DNA of 64,000 nt from Flavobacteriaceae bacterium PS02293 (GTDB lineage Bacteria; Bacteroidota; Bacteroidia; Flavobacteriales; Weeksellaceae), in NCBI GenBank assembly GCA_029960045.1, contig JASCOV010000005.1:1-64000 (forward strand), written 5' to 3'. Numbering within the stretch: position 1 is the first letter of the stretch; every line of letters begins with the position of its first letter. Below the pieces are notes generated by a model. That model worked only from the letters and a program-made list of their open reading frames with translations, was not told the origin of the DNA and did not search any database. Of this stretch, positions 27,628 to 36,452 are shown piece after piece. The position numbers and the translations under genes are program-made.

Positions 27628-30600
27628 ATGAAATTCAAATTTTATATTTTAGCTTTTTATGTTTTTTCTGTTTTTGGGTATGCTCAGAAGATTAATCTTG
27701 CTTGGGAAGGTTATAAAGAAATGGATTACGGAACAGAAAAATTGATCTATCCTTTTTTCACTAATTATAGTTATCAAGTAGACTCTAAAACTATTTTTGT
27801 CAATTTTAACATTAAAACCAGCAATGAGGTAAAACTGGATCAGTTTGAATGGCAGGAATTAGCCTCTAAAGATGTCAAAGATCTTCGCGTCAGCTCACTT
27901 TCTGCATCACCTAGAAATAGTATTAATTATTTTTTCAATGAAACGACAAATGAAGAAAATGCTAATGTAAGTGTAGAAACAATAAAATATGAGAATAATA
28001 AAATTTACAAATTAATCTCTTTTAACATTACTAAAACTACAAAAAAAACTTCTGAGTTATATAAAAACAATAATAAATATGGTACTTCTGATAATCCTTT
28101 AAAATCTGGAGCATTCTATAAAATAAAGGTTGACAAATCTGGAATTTTTAAAATTACAAAACAATTTTTACAACAAAATGGTATTAATGCTTCAGGTATC
28201 AATCCAAAAAATTTCAGAATTTATGGTAACGGTGGAATAATGTTACCAGAAGATAATAGAGACAGCCGTTTTGATGCATTGCAAGAGGACGCAATACAAG
28301 TAATCGGGGAAGATGACGGTGTATGGAATGACTCAGATTATGCATTATTTTATGCGCAAGGTCCCAATGGTTATAATCTTTATGATCAGACAAACGGAAA
28401 CGGAAATAAAAGAATTGATCAGAGGAAACTTGATTATTCAAATAATTATGTAAATATTTACGAAGATTATTCTTACTATTTTATAAACTTCGATATTGGA
28501 CCTGGTAAAAGAGTTCAAACTCTAGACATTAGCTTACCGCAAGATTTAACGACACGATATGATGATTATCAAGTAATAAACGAAGAGAAGTATAACTTGA
28601 TGAAACTCGGAAAATCATGGACTGGAGATGCTATTCCCAATACTAAAGAGGTAGTGTTCACCACCAGAAGCCCTATCCAACCGGATGATCCTATAAAATT
28701 CAGAAGCAGAGTCGTTGGACTGAATGCTCAATTAGCACAGGTAACATCCAGATTTAATGGAGGCATTCCCTCAACAGCCATAGTTGGTAAAGATGATGTT
28801 TATTTGCAAGTTTTACAAGCTGCTACTGTATTCAACCAGAGTGGTAATAGTTTGAAATTTAATTTTTCAACCAATTTGAGTGCTAATCCAAATGGGGCTT
28901 TTTACTTTGATTATGCAGAAGTTCAGTATAAAGAGGATCTGAACTTTAATAATTCTCAAATGAATTTTAGGGATTTTAGTATTCCCGAAGGTTCCGGAGA
29001 GACTTTTGGTTTTTCTATATCCAATGCTTCTGGAATAGATCAGGTTTGGGATGTCTCAGATGTTACAAATGCTAAAAGAGTGACGAATAAAAATGCTCAA
29101 AATACATTATTTAACTTCGGATATATAGCTGGTAGCACTTTTTTCAATAATGAATTTGCTGCCTTTAAAAACTCTGCTGCATTTGAGCCGAGTTTTGTAG
29201 GCAAAATTGAAAATCAAGATCTTGCATCTCTTAAAAATGTTGATTATCTTATCATTACTCAGCCATCATTTTTTGCACAAGCGCAGAGATTAGCAACATA
29301 CCACCAATCTATTAATGGGTATAATGCTCAGGTCGTAGATGTTAACAAAATATATAACGAATTCAGTAGTGGTAGCAAAGATGTAACTGCAATTAGAGAT
29401 TTTATTACAAAACTAAATACACCTTACGGCTCACTGAAATATGTTTTTATATTGGGAGACACTTCTTATGATTACAAAAACCGAATTGCAAATAACACGG
29501 ATATAATTCCTAGTTACCAAAGTGAAAACAGCGCAAATTTGACAGACTCCTACGTTACTGATGATTATTTCGTAATGACAAAACCACAATCTGTCAATAA
29601 CTTGACCCAAATTCCTGATTTACCAATCGGAAGATTGCCAGCCGCCAATATCCAAGAAGCTAAAGTCATGATAGACAAGACCTTGGCATATTATAATGCA
29701 TTACCTGGTCAATCTAATCCTTTTGGAGAATGGAGAATGAAACTTGACTTTGTAGCAGATGATGATTATGAAGGAACTGGTCCTAAACAACCTAATGGCC
29801 AAGATGTACCTGGCCCCTTTCATTATTTAGTAGATTATGCTATAAATCAAAACTTTACAGATAATGATAAACCAGAATATAACATACGAAAATTGTATCT
29901 GGATGCATTTCCTGGTGTTACAAGTGCCGGCGGTCCTAGATATCCTCAAGTAAACCAAGCTATTACAAATGATGTAGGCAATAGCTTATATTTATTTTAT
30001 TTCGGACACGGAGGTATCAACGGGTGGGCTCAGGAAAGAGTACTTACATCAACGGAAGTCCAAGGTTTTAATAATTTCACTTCTGTTTATAGCCGATTCC
30101 CTTTTGTATCTACTATCACTTGTGAATTTACACTTTGGGATGAACCTAATACAAATTCTGTGGGAGAACAACTTATCAAACTTAGCACAGGGGGTGCAGC
30201 AAATATGATTACATCTAGTCGAAAAATAAGTGTTGATTATGGTAGAAAATTCACACCGATTTTTACAAAAAATTTATTTTCCCTTACATCAGATGAATTT
30301 ATTTCAATAGGAGATGCACATCTTAATGCCAGAAAAGAGTACTACAACTTTTCTTCTTATGGTTCTTCTTTTGACCCTTTAAAAGTCAACTTTTTAGGAG
30401 ATCCTGCCATGAAAATGAGCAGACCAAAAAGATTAGTTAAAATTGATAACATTGAAAAACCTGATCCCGATAAAATAAGGGCATTAGATTTTATTAAAAT
30501 AACAGGTCATATTGTAAAATCTGACGGTACAACATTGGATGAATCTTTTAACGGTCGTGTTGCTGTCAATATTTTTGATAAAAAAGTTAAAAAAACAACA

Positions 30601-31608
30601 TTGAATAACGATAATGTTGATCCAAACGTTTTTCCATACGCTGTAATGAAATATGACTTTACAGAAGAACCAAGTGCTATTGTAAAAGCTTCTGGAAAAG
30701 TCGAAAAAGGTATTTACACTGTAGAATTTTACGTTCCAAAAGATATTAATTATGAAGTAGGAGCCGGAAGAATCTTAGTTTATGCCGAAAATTTCTCAGA
30801 TGCAAAATCAACTGGTAAAATTGCACACGATGTTTTTGTAAACCAAGTGCAAAAGATAGGATCTATTAATCCAAATGGAATCAATGATAATGAAGCTCCG
30901 GGTGTCAATCTTTATATGAACAATACGAATTTCGCCAATGGTGGTATAACAGATCAAAACCCAATGTTATTAGCTTGTGTCAAAGACAATATGGGAATTA
31001 ATTCTACTGGAGCTGGAATTGGTCACGATATAACCTTCGTCTTAGATGGCGATGTCATTAACACAACATCTATCAATGATTATTTCGCCTCTGGAGATGG
31101 AAATGGTTGTAGTTTCACAGATCTGAAAGACTATCAAAAAGGGTCTGTAACTTTCCCTCTGAAAAGTTTGACTCCAGGTGAACATCAATTGGTTTTTAAA
31201 GTTTGGGACATCAACAATAATTCTACTTCATCTACGTTAAACTTTGTAGTAAAAGATGAGACGGAGAAAAAATTAACTGTAAACAGACTTCTAAACTGGC
31301 CAAATCCTTTCACAAACAAAACTTATGTTCAATTTGAGCATAATTGTGATGATGCACTGGATGTGAATGTTCAAATCTATACCATTACAGGGAAAATAGT
31401 GAGAACACTTTCCACAACTGTATCGGCAGAACCTTTCTTACAAGGCTTCAGAACACCGAGACAGGCAATAGAATGGGACGGAAAAGATGATTTTGGTGAT
31501 ACAGTAGCAAAAGGTACATATATTTTTAAGATATTTGCACGCAGCCAAAATCAAGAGAAATGTTCCGGAAGTGCAACAGCTGTTGAAAAAATGGTTTTAT
31601 TAAAATAA
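27628..31608 (+). CDS. porU: T9SS C-terminal signal peptidase (sortase-like) PorU
   Basis: From ATG 27628 (a TTG directly precedes it) the protein has 1326 residues with a signal peptide of ~19 residues ending FGYAQ. The central part is a gingipain-like C25 peptidase domain. The probable catalytic His794 lies in YFGHGG and Cys832 in TITCEFTLWDEPNT. The C-terminus has a FlgD-like/CTD region (NWPNPFTNKTYVQFEHNC and WDGKDDFGDTVAKGTYIFKI). PorU removes the sorting domain of T9SS cargo and links it to anionic LPS at the cell surface. It is divergent from gldJ and 44 bp upstream of porV, its attachment partner. Confidence 0.96.
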   Translation: MKFKFYILAFYVFSVFGYAQKINLAWEGYKEMDYGTEKLIYPFFTNYSYQVDSKTIFVNFNIKTSNEVKLDQFEWQELASKDVKDLRVSSLSASPRNSINYFFNETTNEENANVSVETIKYENNKIYKLISFNITKTTKKTSELYKNNNKYGTSDNPLKSGAFYKIKVDKSGIFKITKQFLQQNGINASGINPKNFRIYGNGGIMLPEDNRDSRFDALQEDAIQVIGEDDGVWNDSDYALFYAQGPNGYNLYDQTNGNGNKRIDQRKLDYSNNYVNIYEDYSYYFINFDIGPGKRVQTLDISLPQDLTTRYDDYQVINEEKYNLMKLGKSWTGDAIPNTKEVVFTTRSPIQPDDPIKFRSRVVGLNAQLAQVTSRFNGGIPSTAIVGKDDVYLQVLQAATVFNQSGNSLKFNFSTNLSANPNGAFYFDYAEVQYKEDLNFNNSQMNFRDFSIPEGSGETFGFSISNASGIDQVWDVSDVTNAKRVTNKNAQNTLFNFGYIAGSTFFNNEFAAFKNSAAFEPSFVGKIENQDLASLKNVDYLIITQPSFFAQAQRLATYHQSINGYNAQVVDVNKIYNEFSSGSKDVTAIRDFITKLNTPYGSLKYVFILGDTSYDYKNRIANNTDIIPSYQSENSANLTDSYVTDDYFVMTKPQSVNNLTQIPDLPIGRLPAANIQEAKVMIDKTLAYYNALPGQSNPFGEWRMKLDFVADDDYEGTGPKQPNGQDVPGPFHYLVDYAINQNFTDNDKPEYNIRKLYLDAFPGVTSAGGPRYPQVNQAITNDVGNSLYLFYFGHGGINGWAQERVLTSTEVQGFNNFTSVYSRFPFVSTITCEFTLWDEPNTNSVGEQLIKLSTGGAANMITSSRKISVDYGRKFTPIFTKNLFSLTSDEFISIGDAHLNARKEYYNFSSYGSSFDPLKVNFLGDPAMKMSRPKRLVKIDNIEKPDPDKIRALDFIKITGHIVKSDGTTLDESFNGRVAVNIFDKKVKKTTLNNDNVDPNVFPYAVMKYDFTEEPSAIVKASGKVEKGIYTVEFYVPKDINYEVGAGRILVYAENFSDAKSTGKIAHDVFVNQVQKIGSINPNGINDNEAPGVNLYMNNTNFANGGITDQNPMLLACVKDNMGINSTGAGIGHDITFVLDGDVINTTSINDYFASGDGNGCSFTDLKDYQKGSVTFPLKSLTPGEHQLVFKVWDINNNSTSSTLNFVVKDETEKKLTVNRLLNWPNPFTNKTYVQFEHNCDDALDVNVQIYTITGKIVRTLSTTVSAEPFLQGFRTPRQAIEWDGKDDFGDTVAKGTYIFKIFARSQNQEKCSGSATAVEKMVLLK

Positions 31609-31652
31609 TAAACACATAATATATCGGTAAACTTTACCTTAAAAGAACAAAA

Positions 31653-32807
31653 ATGAATTTAACAAAAAGATTATTTTTAGGATTAGGAATCGGCGTAAGT
31701 GCCCTTGCTTTTTCTCAAAACATTCAACCGGTTCTTACCGGAGCACCATTTCTGAGAATTTCTCCAGATGCAAGAGCGGGAGGTATGGGAGATCAGGGTG
31801 TTGTTACATCTACAGATGTATTCTCTCAATTTTGGAATGCTGCGAAATATCCATTCGCTAAGGTTTCTTCAGGATTTGGAGTTAACTATACACCTTATAT
31901 GAGTAAACTTACAAATGATGTATTTTTACTATATGGGTCTTATTACACATTTTTAGGAGATGATGAGCGCTCTACATTGAGTGCGAGTATCTATTACTTC
32001 AATATGGGTGACGTAGATTTGACCGAATTTGTAGGAAATGAAGTTATCCAGCGTGGTACTACAAAACCAAACGAATTCTCTATTGATGTTGCCTACGGTT
32101 TGAAGCTAACAGATAATTACTCAATGGCCGTAACCGGAAGATTCATTAGATCTGATCTTGGTGGTAGCTTTGGATCTGACAACACTTTAAAACCAGCTAA
32201 TACTTTTGCAGTAGACGTTTCCGGATACTATATGTCTCCGAAACACGAGAGTATCAGTGGATATGAAGGTAGAGTAAAAGCAGGTTGGGCTGTTCAGAAT
32301 TTAGGTCCAAGATTGGATTACACTGGTGACGAAGAATCCAGATCTTATCTTCCGACAATGGCGAGATTAGGCTTAGGTTATGACTTATTAATTGATGATA
32401 TGAACCGTTTCAGCCTTACTGGTGAAGCTTCTAAAATCTTGGTTGCAGGTCCGGAAGTGGTTGGTAAAGATACAAATGGAGAAGTTATATATGACGTTCC
32501 AAATGTTGGTGTAATCGAAGGTATTGGAAAATCTTTCAAAAACAAAAAAAGCATCATGTTCAGTGGAGCTGCAGAATATTCTTATGATGAGACTTTTGCA
32601 CTTAGAGCAGGATATTTTACAGAAGCGCCTGAGCAAGGAGCTAGACAATATGCCACAGTGGGTGTTGGTTTTAAATATGCTTCTTTCGGATTAGATCTTT
32701 CATACCTCATCAATACTTCAAAACTAAATTCAGCTTTGGATAACACATTGAGATTTGGTTTAACTTGGAACATCGGTAGCGAAACTTACAACGCACAGGA
32801 TTATTAA
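31653..32807 (+). CDS. porV: T9SS outer-membrane channel/shuttle protein PorV
   Basis: This encodes 384 residues with a signal peptide of ~20 residues ending AFSQ. It has the FadL-like barrel opening typical of PorV: LRISPDARAGGMGDQGVVTSTDVFSQFWNAAKYPFA. Later conserved strands include LTDNYSMAVTGRFIRSDL and ARLGLGYDLLIDD. PorV binds sorting domains and carries cargo from the SprA/Sov translocon to PorU. The 44-bp spacing after porU and a terminator right after it (32841-32870) make porU-porV a two-gene operon. Confidence 0.95.
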   Translation: MNLTKRLFLGLGIGVSALAFSQNIQPVLTGAPFLRISPDARAGGMGDQGVVTSTDVFSQFWNAAKYPFAKVSSGFGVNYTPYMSKLTNDVFLLYGSYYTFLGDDERSTLSASIYYFNMGDVDLTEFVGNEVIQRGTTKPNEFSIDVAYGLKLTDNYSMAVTGRFIRSDLGGSFGSDNTLKPANTFAVDVSGYYMSPKHESISGYEGRVKAGWAVQNLGPRLDYTGDEESRSYLPTMARLGLGYDLLIDDMNRFSLTGEASKILVAGPEVVGKDTNGEVIYDVPNVGVIEGIGKSFKNKKSIMFSGAAEYSYDETFALRAGYFTEAPEQGARQYATVGVGFKYASFGLDLSYLINTSKLNSALDNTLRFGLTWNIGSETYNAQDY

Positions 32808-32840
32808 TTAAATCGATTTTAAAATCATTTAAATAAATTT

Positions 32841-32870
32841 TGCCAGAGCTTTTGCTTTGGCATTTTTTTT
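32841..32870 (+). terminator. porU-porV terminator
   Basis: A 9-bp stem (tgccagagc / gctttggca, one G-T pair) with a tetraloop is followed by eight T residues, 34 bp after the porV stop. Confidence 0.85.
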
Positions 32871-32917
32871 AGCATTAACATAATTTCATACATATCCATT
32901 TTAATTTAGACTTTCCG

Positions 32918-32925
32918 TAAATTTG
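32918..32925 (+). promoter_or_regulatory. -7 element TAAATTTG, 4 nt from the FUSC ATG
   Basis: TAAATTTG matches TAnnTTTG perfectly and ends four nucleotides before ATG 32930. No later in-frame ATG would keep the first membrane segment intact, so a leaderless transcript is likely. Confidence 0.65.
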
Positions 32926-32929
32926 CAAT

Positions 32930-35185
32930 ATGAACTATAGTTCCGAACTCAAAAAATTCCTAACCAGTCAATATATCTATTCCGGAGCAAGAATCGCACT
33001 GGCAATAGTGATTCCAAGTATTATCTTGGCACAATTTGGATTGTTAAAGGAATATTTTCTGTTTCCACTTGGGACGAGTTTTGTTGGATTGACGGATCAG
33101 CAAGGACCATTTATCCGAAGACGAAATACTTTAATATTATCCATTTTTTCTTTCTTTTTAATTGCTCTTTTTGCAAGTCTGGTTAAGGAATTACCAATTG
33201 CCGTTTATCTTGAGATCATCATTTTCGGGTTTTTCTTTTCGATGATTGGTGTTTATGGATTGCGACTGGCAACTTTCGGATCCATTGCGTTGGTTGTTCT
33301 AAGTATTTTTATTGATGGACATTTGACCGGTGATGATATTCTCAAAAGTTCATTTATCTTTTTCCTTGGATGCGTTTGGTTTTTCGTCATATTTATGATC
33401 GTTTCAACACTTCAACCTTACAAATTAGCGAGTCAGGTTGTTGGTGAGAATTATCTTGAATTAGCCGATTATTTAAGAATCAAAGCAAAATATTACACAA
33501 AAAGTCCTGACTTTAACGAATTATTAAATCAATTAATTTCTCAACAGATTAAGATTAAAAATCATCAGGAAGACACAAGAGAAATCGTTTTCAAAACCAG
33601 AAAGATTGTTAACGAATCTACAACTCAAAGTAGGATTCTGATGTTGATGTTCCTTAATTCTTTCGATCTTTTTGATAAGCTTCTGACTTCCGAAAATGAT
33701 TATAAAAGAATGAATCAGATTTTTGGAGACACAACTCTACTCCAGAAAATCCACGATTATCTTTTGGTAATGGCAGATGAAATTACCAATCTTGGAATTT
33801 CTCTTCAAAGCGGTTTAGCATTCAGACAGATCACGAATTTTGATAATGAATTGAAGAAAATTTACGACGATTTCTTCGACCATCGATCACAGAGATTCTC
33901 ATCGGAAACCTTGGAAGATTTTATGATGATGCGTCAGGTTTTGATGAGAATTACCGAAATTACTGATGAAGTAAAAACGATTCTGACTGTTCATTCTCAG
34001 GATAAAAAACTGGCAAAAAGTTTATCTTCCGGATTGGATTATTCCAAGTTTTTACCAAAAGAAGAAAAGATGAATCTCAAGGTTTTCTTCTCTAATTTTT
34101 CTCTCAATTCAGGACATTTCCGGCACGCAATCCGAGTTACGATTGCTTTACTAATTGGTTACATAGTTTCAAGGTTTGAAATCCTTGGGATCGGGCATTC
34201 TTATTGGATTCTCATCACAATCATTGCAATTTTAAAACCTGCCTACTCAACCACAAAACACCGAAATCTTCTTCGTCTTTTCGGAACTATTGCAGGCGGC
34301 GTAATCGCTTATATTATTTTATATTTTGTAAAAGATCCGGGCGCAATTTTGGTCATTCTTTTATTGAGTATGATTCTGTGTTTCAGTTTGTTGAAATCTA
34401 AATATTTCTGGGCAGTTTTATTTATGACCATTTACATTTTCCTTTCTTTCAATTTTTTAAGACCCGGAAATGTGAATGTTATTTTTAAAGACAGAATTCT
34501 TGATACGTTGATTGGTGGCGCCGTTACATTTTTGGTAGCTTATTTTATTTTACCGGTTTGGGAACATACTCAGAATCTTGACTTGATGAAAAAATCTTCC
34601 AAAAGCAATTTGGATTATTTCCGATTGATTATGGATCATTTTATGAAAAAAGAACTTCACGATCAGGATTTCAGAATAAGCAGAAAAAATGCAATTATCG
34701 ATTTGGCAAATCTTTCGGACAACTTTCAAAGAATGATTTCTGACCCGAAAAATCAGCAAAGAAAATTGGAAACAGTTCATCAGTTTGTAACCACAACGCA
34801 TCTAATTACTGCATATACGGCATCTTTATCTCAATACGCAAAATCTGGTCACGAATTTCCTGAGATTGATTTTCAAAATTGGAAGATCAAGATTTCTGCA
34901 GAATTATTAAGGACTTCTTCCCTACTCTTTCAGAAAGATTTGGATGAACAAAACAAATTCGACAGCAGAATAAAACCAGAAGATCACGTTTCCGATTTAT
35001 TAGAAAAACGAAAAGCAGAATTGGAAAATCAAGCTATTTCTGATGATAGAACTTTTACCGTGAGTCACTTGACAGAGATTAAAAACATCAGAGAACTTTT
35101 GGAATTAATTTATGACGTGGCAAAAGACCAGAGAAAAATTATTGAAGAATATCTAATCTATCAATCTACAACTGCGAAACAATAA
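32930..35185 (+). CDS. YccS/FUSC-family inner-membrane transporter-like protein
   Basis: This encodes 751 residues in two membrane blocks of about six segments each (near 18-150 and 400-540). The blocks are separated by a ~240-residue cytoplasmic region. The C-terminal block matches the FUSC signature (SYWILITIIAILKPAYSTTKHRNLLRLFGTIAGGVIAYIIL). This architecture is that of YccS/YhfK and relatives of aromatic-acid exporters. The substrate is unknown. It has its own perfect -7 box right at the start codon. Its 3' end overlaps the convergent phosphopantetheinyl transferase by 25 bp. Confidence 0.88.
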   Translation: MNYSSELKKFLTSQYIYSGARIALAIVIPSIILAQFGLLKEYFLFPLGTSFVGLTDQQGPFIRRRNTLILSIFSFFLIALFASLVKELPIAVYLEIIIFGFFFSMIGVYGLRLATFGSIALVVLSIFIDGHLTGDDILKSSFIFFLGCVWFFVIFMIVSTLQPYKLASQVVGENYLELADYLRIKAKYYTKSPDFNELLNQLISQQIKIKNHQEDTREIVFKTRKIVNESTTQSRILMLMFLNSFDLFDKLLTSENDYKRMNQIFGDTTLLQKIHDYLLVMADEITNLGISLQSGLAFRQITNFDNELKKIYDDFFDHRSQRFSSETLEDFMMMRQVLMRITEITDEVKTILTVHSQDKKLAKSLSSGLDYSKFLPKEEKMNLKVFFSNFSLNSGHFRHAIRVTIALLIGYIVSRFEILGIGHSYWILITIIAILKPAYSTTKHRNLLRLFGTIAGGVIAYIILYFVKDPGAILVILLLSMILCFSLLKSKYFWAVLFMTIYIFLSFNFLRPGNVNVIFKDRILDTLIGGAVTFLVAYFILPVWEHTQNLDLMKKSSKSNLDYFRLIMDHFMKKELHDQDFRISRKNAIIDLANLSDNFQRMISDPKNQQRKLETVHQFVTTTHLITAYTASLSQYAKSGHEFPEIDFQNWKIKISAELLRTSSLLFQKDLDEQNKFDSRIKPEDHVSDLLEKRKAELENQAISDDRTFTVSHLTEIKNIRELLELIYDVAKDQRKIIEEYLIYQSTTAKQ

Positions 35186-35772
35186 TTATCAAAGAAATTG
35201 ATTTTCGCTTTGAAGAAATCTTCATTCTCATCATCGTAAACTCTGCATTTTACAGACAATTCTTCCTGTAAATTAAAAGGTAAAACATCGTAATGCTTTT
35301 TCAATGACCAATGTTTGCTGTGATGGATTTTGTAAAGCGCTTCTTTTACGCACCAAATCGCTGTTAAGAAATCGACTTCCTCAGCATCATCAATGAAATT
35401 ATTCTCGTGAAGGATAAATTTATGACGAATATTTTTGATCTTATCTTTCCGTTTTTCGATATCAATTCCGATTTTATTTTTTGAAATCGCCAAACCTGCC
35501 AGCGGGAAAGAATGACTCACGGAAATCTGAAGGTCATTAGGAAAAAGATAAGGTTCACCACCTTCTTTGTATAGAATTTTATGGTTTGGAAGAACTGATT
35601 TCAGCATTTTTCTTACCATCAGAACCTCGGCAATTTTATTAGGATGATATCCCAGAATCTTATTCTGATTTTCAGGTTCCAGCAAAATATCCGGATTTAA
35701 CACTTCATTCTTGTCAAATTCCCAAATCAGAATTGTAGCAACATCGTCCGAAAGATCTTTGTAGAGAGGCAT
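35161..35772 (-). CDS. 4'-phosphopantetheinyl transferase superfamily protein
   Basis: This encodes 203 residues. The magnesium and CoA motifs of the Sfp/AcpT type are present: VSHSFPLAGLAIS, GIDIEKR, and FLTAIWCVKEALYKIHH (WxxKEAxxK). It transfers the 4'-phosphopantetheine arm of CoA onto a carrier protein, activating fatty-acid, polyketide or peptide synthesis. Which carrier it serves is unclear. It lies alone, convergent with the FUSC gene (25-bp overlap), with a TACCTTTG box upstream. Confidence 0.9.
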   Translation of the reverse strand: MPLYKDLSDDVATILIWEFDKNEVLNPDILLEPENQNKILGYHPNKIAEVLMVRKMLKSVLPNHKILYKEGGEPYLFPNDLQISVSHSFPLAGLAISKNKIGIDIEKRKDKIKNIRHKFILHENNFIDDAEEVDFLTAIWCVKEALYKIHHSKHWSLKKHYDVLPFNLQEELSVKCRVYDDENEDFFKAKINFFDNYCFAVVD

Positions 35773-35800
35773 TGGATATTTATAATTAATTGAATTATCA

Positions 35801-35808
35801 CAAAGGTA
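35801..35808 (-). promoter_or_regulatory. -7 element TACCTTTG of the phosphopantetheinyl transferase gene
   Basis: Minus-strand TACCTTTG fits TAnnTTTG and ends 28 nt before the ATG at 35772. A TTTG lies 16 nt upstream, slightly closer than usual. Confidence 0.55.
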
Positions 35809-35897
35809 ATTATTTCACAAAATACAAAAATTATAAAGTCTCAACTTAAAAATTCCTTAAATTTTTATATTTAAGATGATGTTAACATTTAAGCGAG

Positions 35898-35905
35898 TAA
35901 ATTTG
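35898..35905 (+). promoter_or_regulatory. -7 element TAAATTTG
   Basis: TAAATTTG matches TAnnTTTG and ends 10 nt before ATG 35916. It may drive the small membrane protein and possibly the RND genes beyond. Confidence 0.6.
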
Positions 35906-35915
35906 CAGTATCAAA

Positions 35916-36299
35916 ATGAAAAAAGTAATTATATATTTATTGATGTGCATATTTCTGTTGTTTACGGCAGAGAATAAGCAATCACTTGATTTCCAGCCAG
36001 ATTTTGGAAATCAGAATATAGCATCACAACTTTTTTCTTTTGCAAAAAAACACCACATCGATAAGTCTCTCGAAAAGGCATCTTTTCAGCAGGCAAATGA
36101 TTCTCTGGATTCTCCGGAAGAAAGCAACCTCGATTTAAGTCTCTCAAATTCCTTAAACGCCATTGCAGTTTTAGCTGTTTTCGGTTTGGGATATCTTTTA
36201 CACGTTTATTTCAAACGCAAAAAGCAAATCTTTCACGAGCCGGCAACGATTATCTATTCGGTAAAAAGGTTTATTCTGCTGCGTTCTATCCGTATTTAA
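35916..36299 (+). CDS. Small two-TM protein preceding the RND efflux operon
   Basis: This encodes 127 residues and matches no family I know. An N-terminal hydrophobic segment (2-17) may be a signal peptide. A polar, Ser/Asp/Gln-rich stretch follows, then a second membrane segment (about 84-102, ALNAIAVLAVFGLGYLL-like) and a basic C-terminal tail (KRKKQIFHEP ... KRFILLRSIRI). The perfect -7 box and sensible start support it as a real gene. It lies 153 bp before the RND adaptor gene on the same strand, so it could be a small accessory or sensor of the pump; that is only inferred from position. Confidence 0.65.
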   Translation: MKKVIIYLLMCIFLLFTAENKQSLDFQPDFGNQNIASQLFSFAKKHHIDKSLEKASFQQANDSLDSPEESNLDLSLSNSLNAIAVLAVFGLGYLLHVYFKRKKQIFHEPATIIYSVKRFILLRSIRI

Positions 36300-36452
36300 A
36301 TTTCACTTTTTCAAAAACAAAATTACCCTTATTCCAAAGTGGTAACATCCCTTGTTGTTTTTGAAATTTCTCGTATTCCATATTTCACTGAACTTGATGA
36401 TCTTTTTGATCATTAATTCAATCCTTAATTAAAAAAATAAAATTTATTTAAA

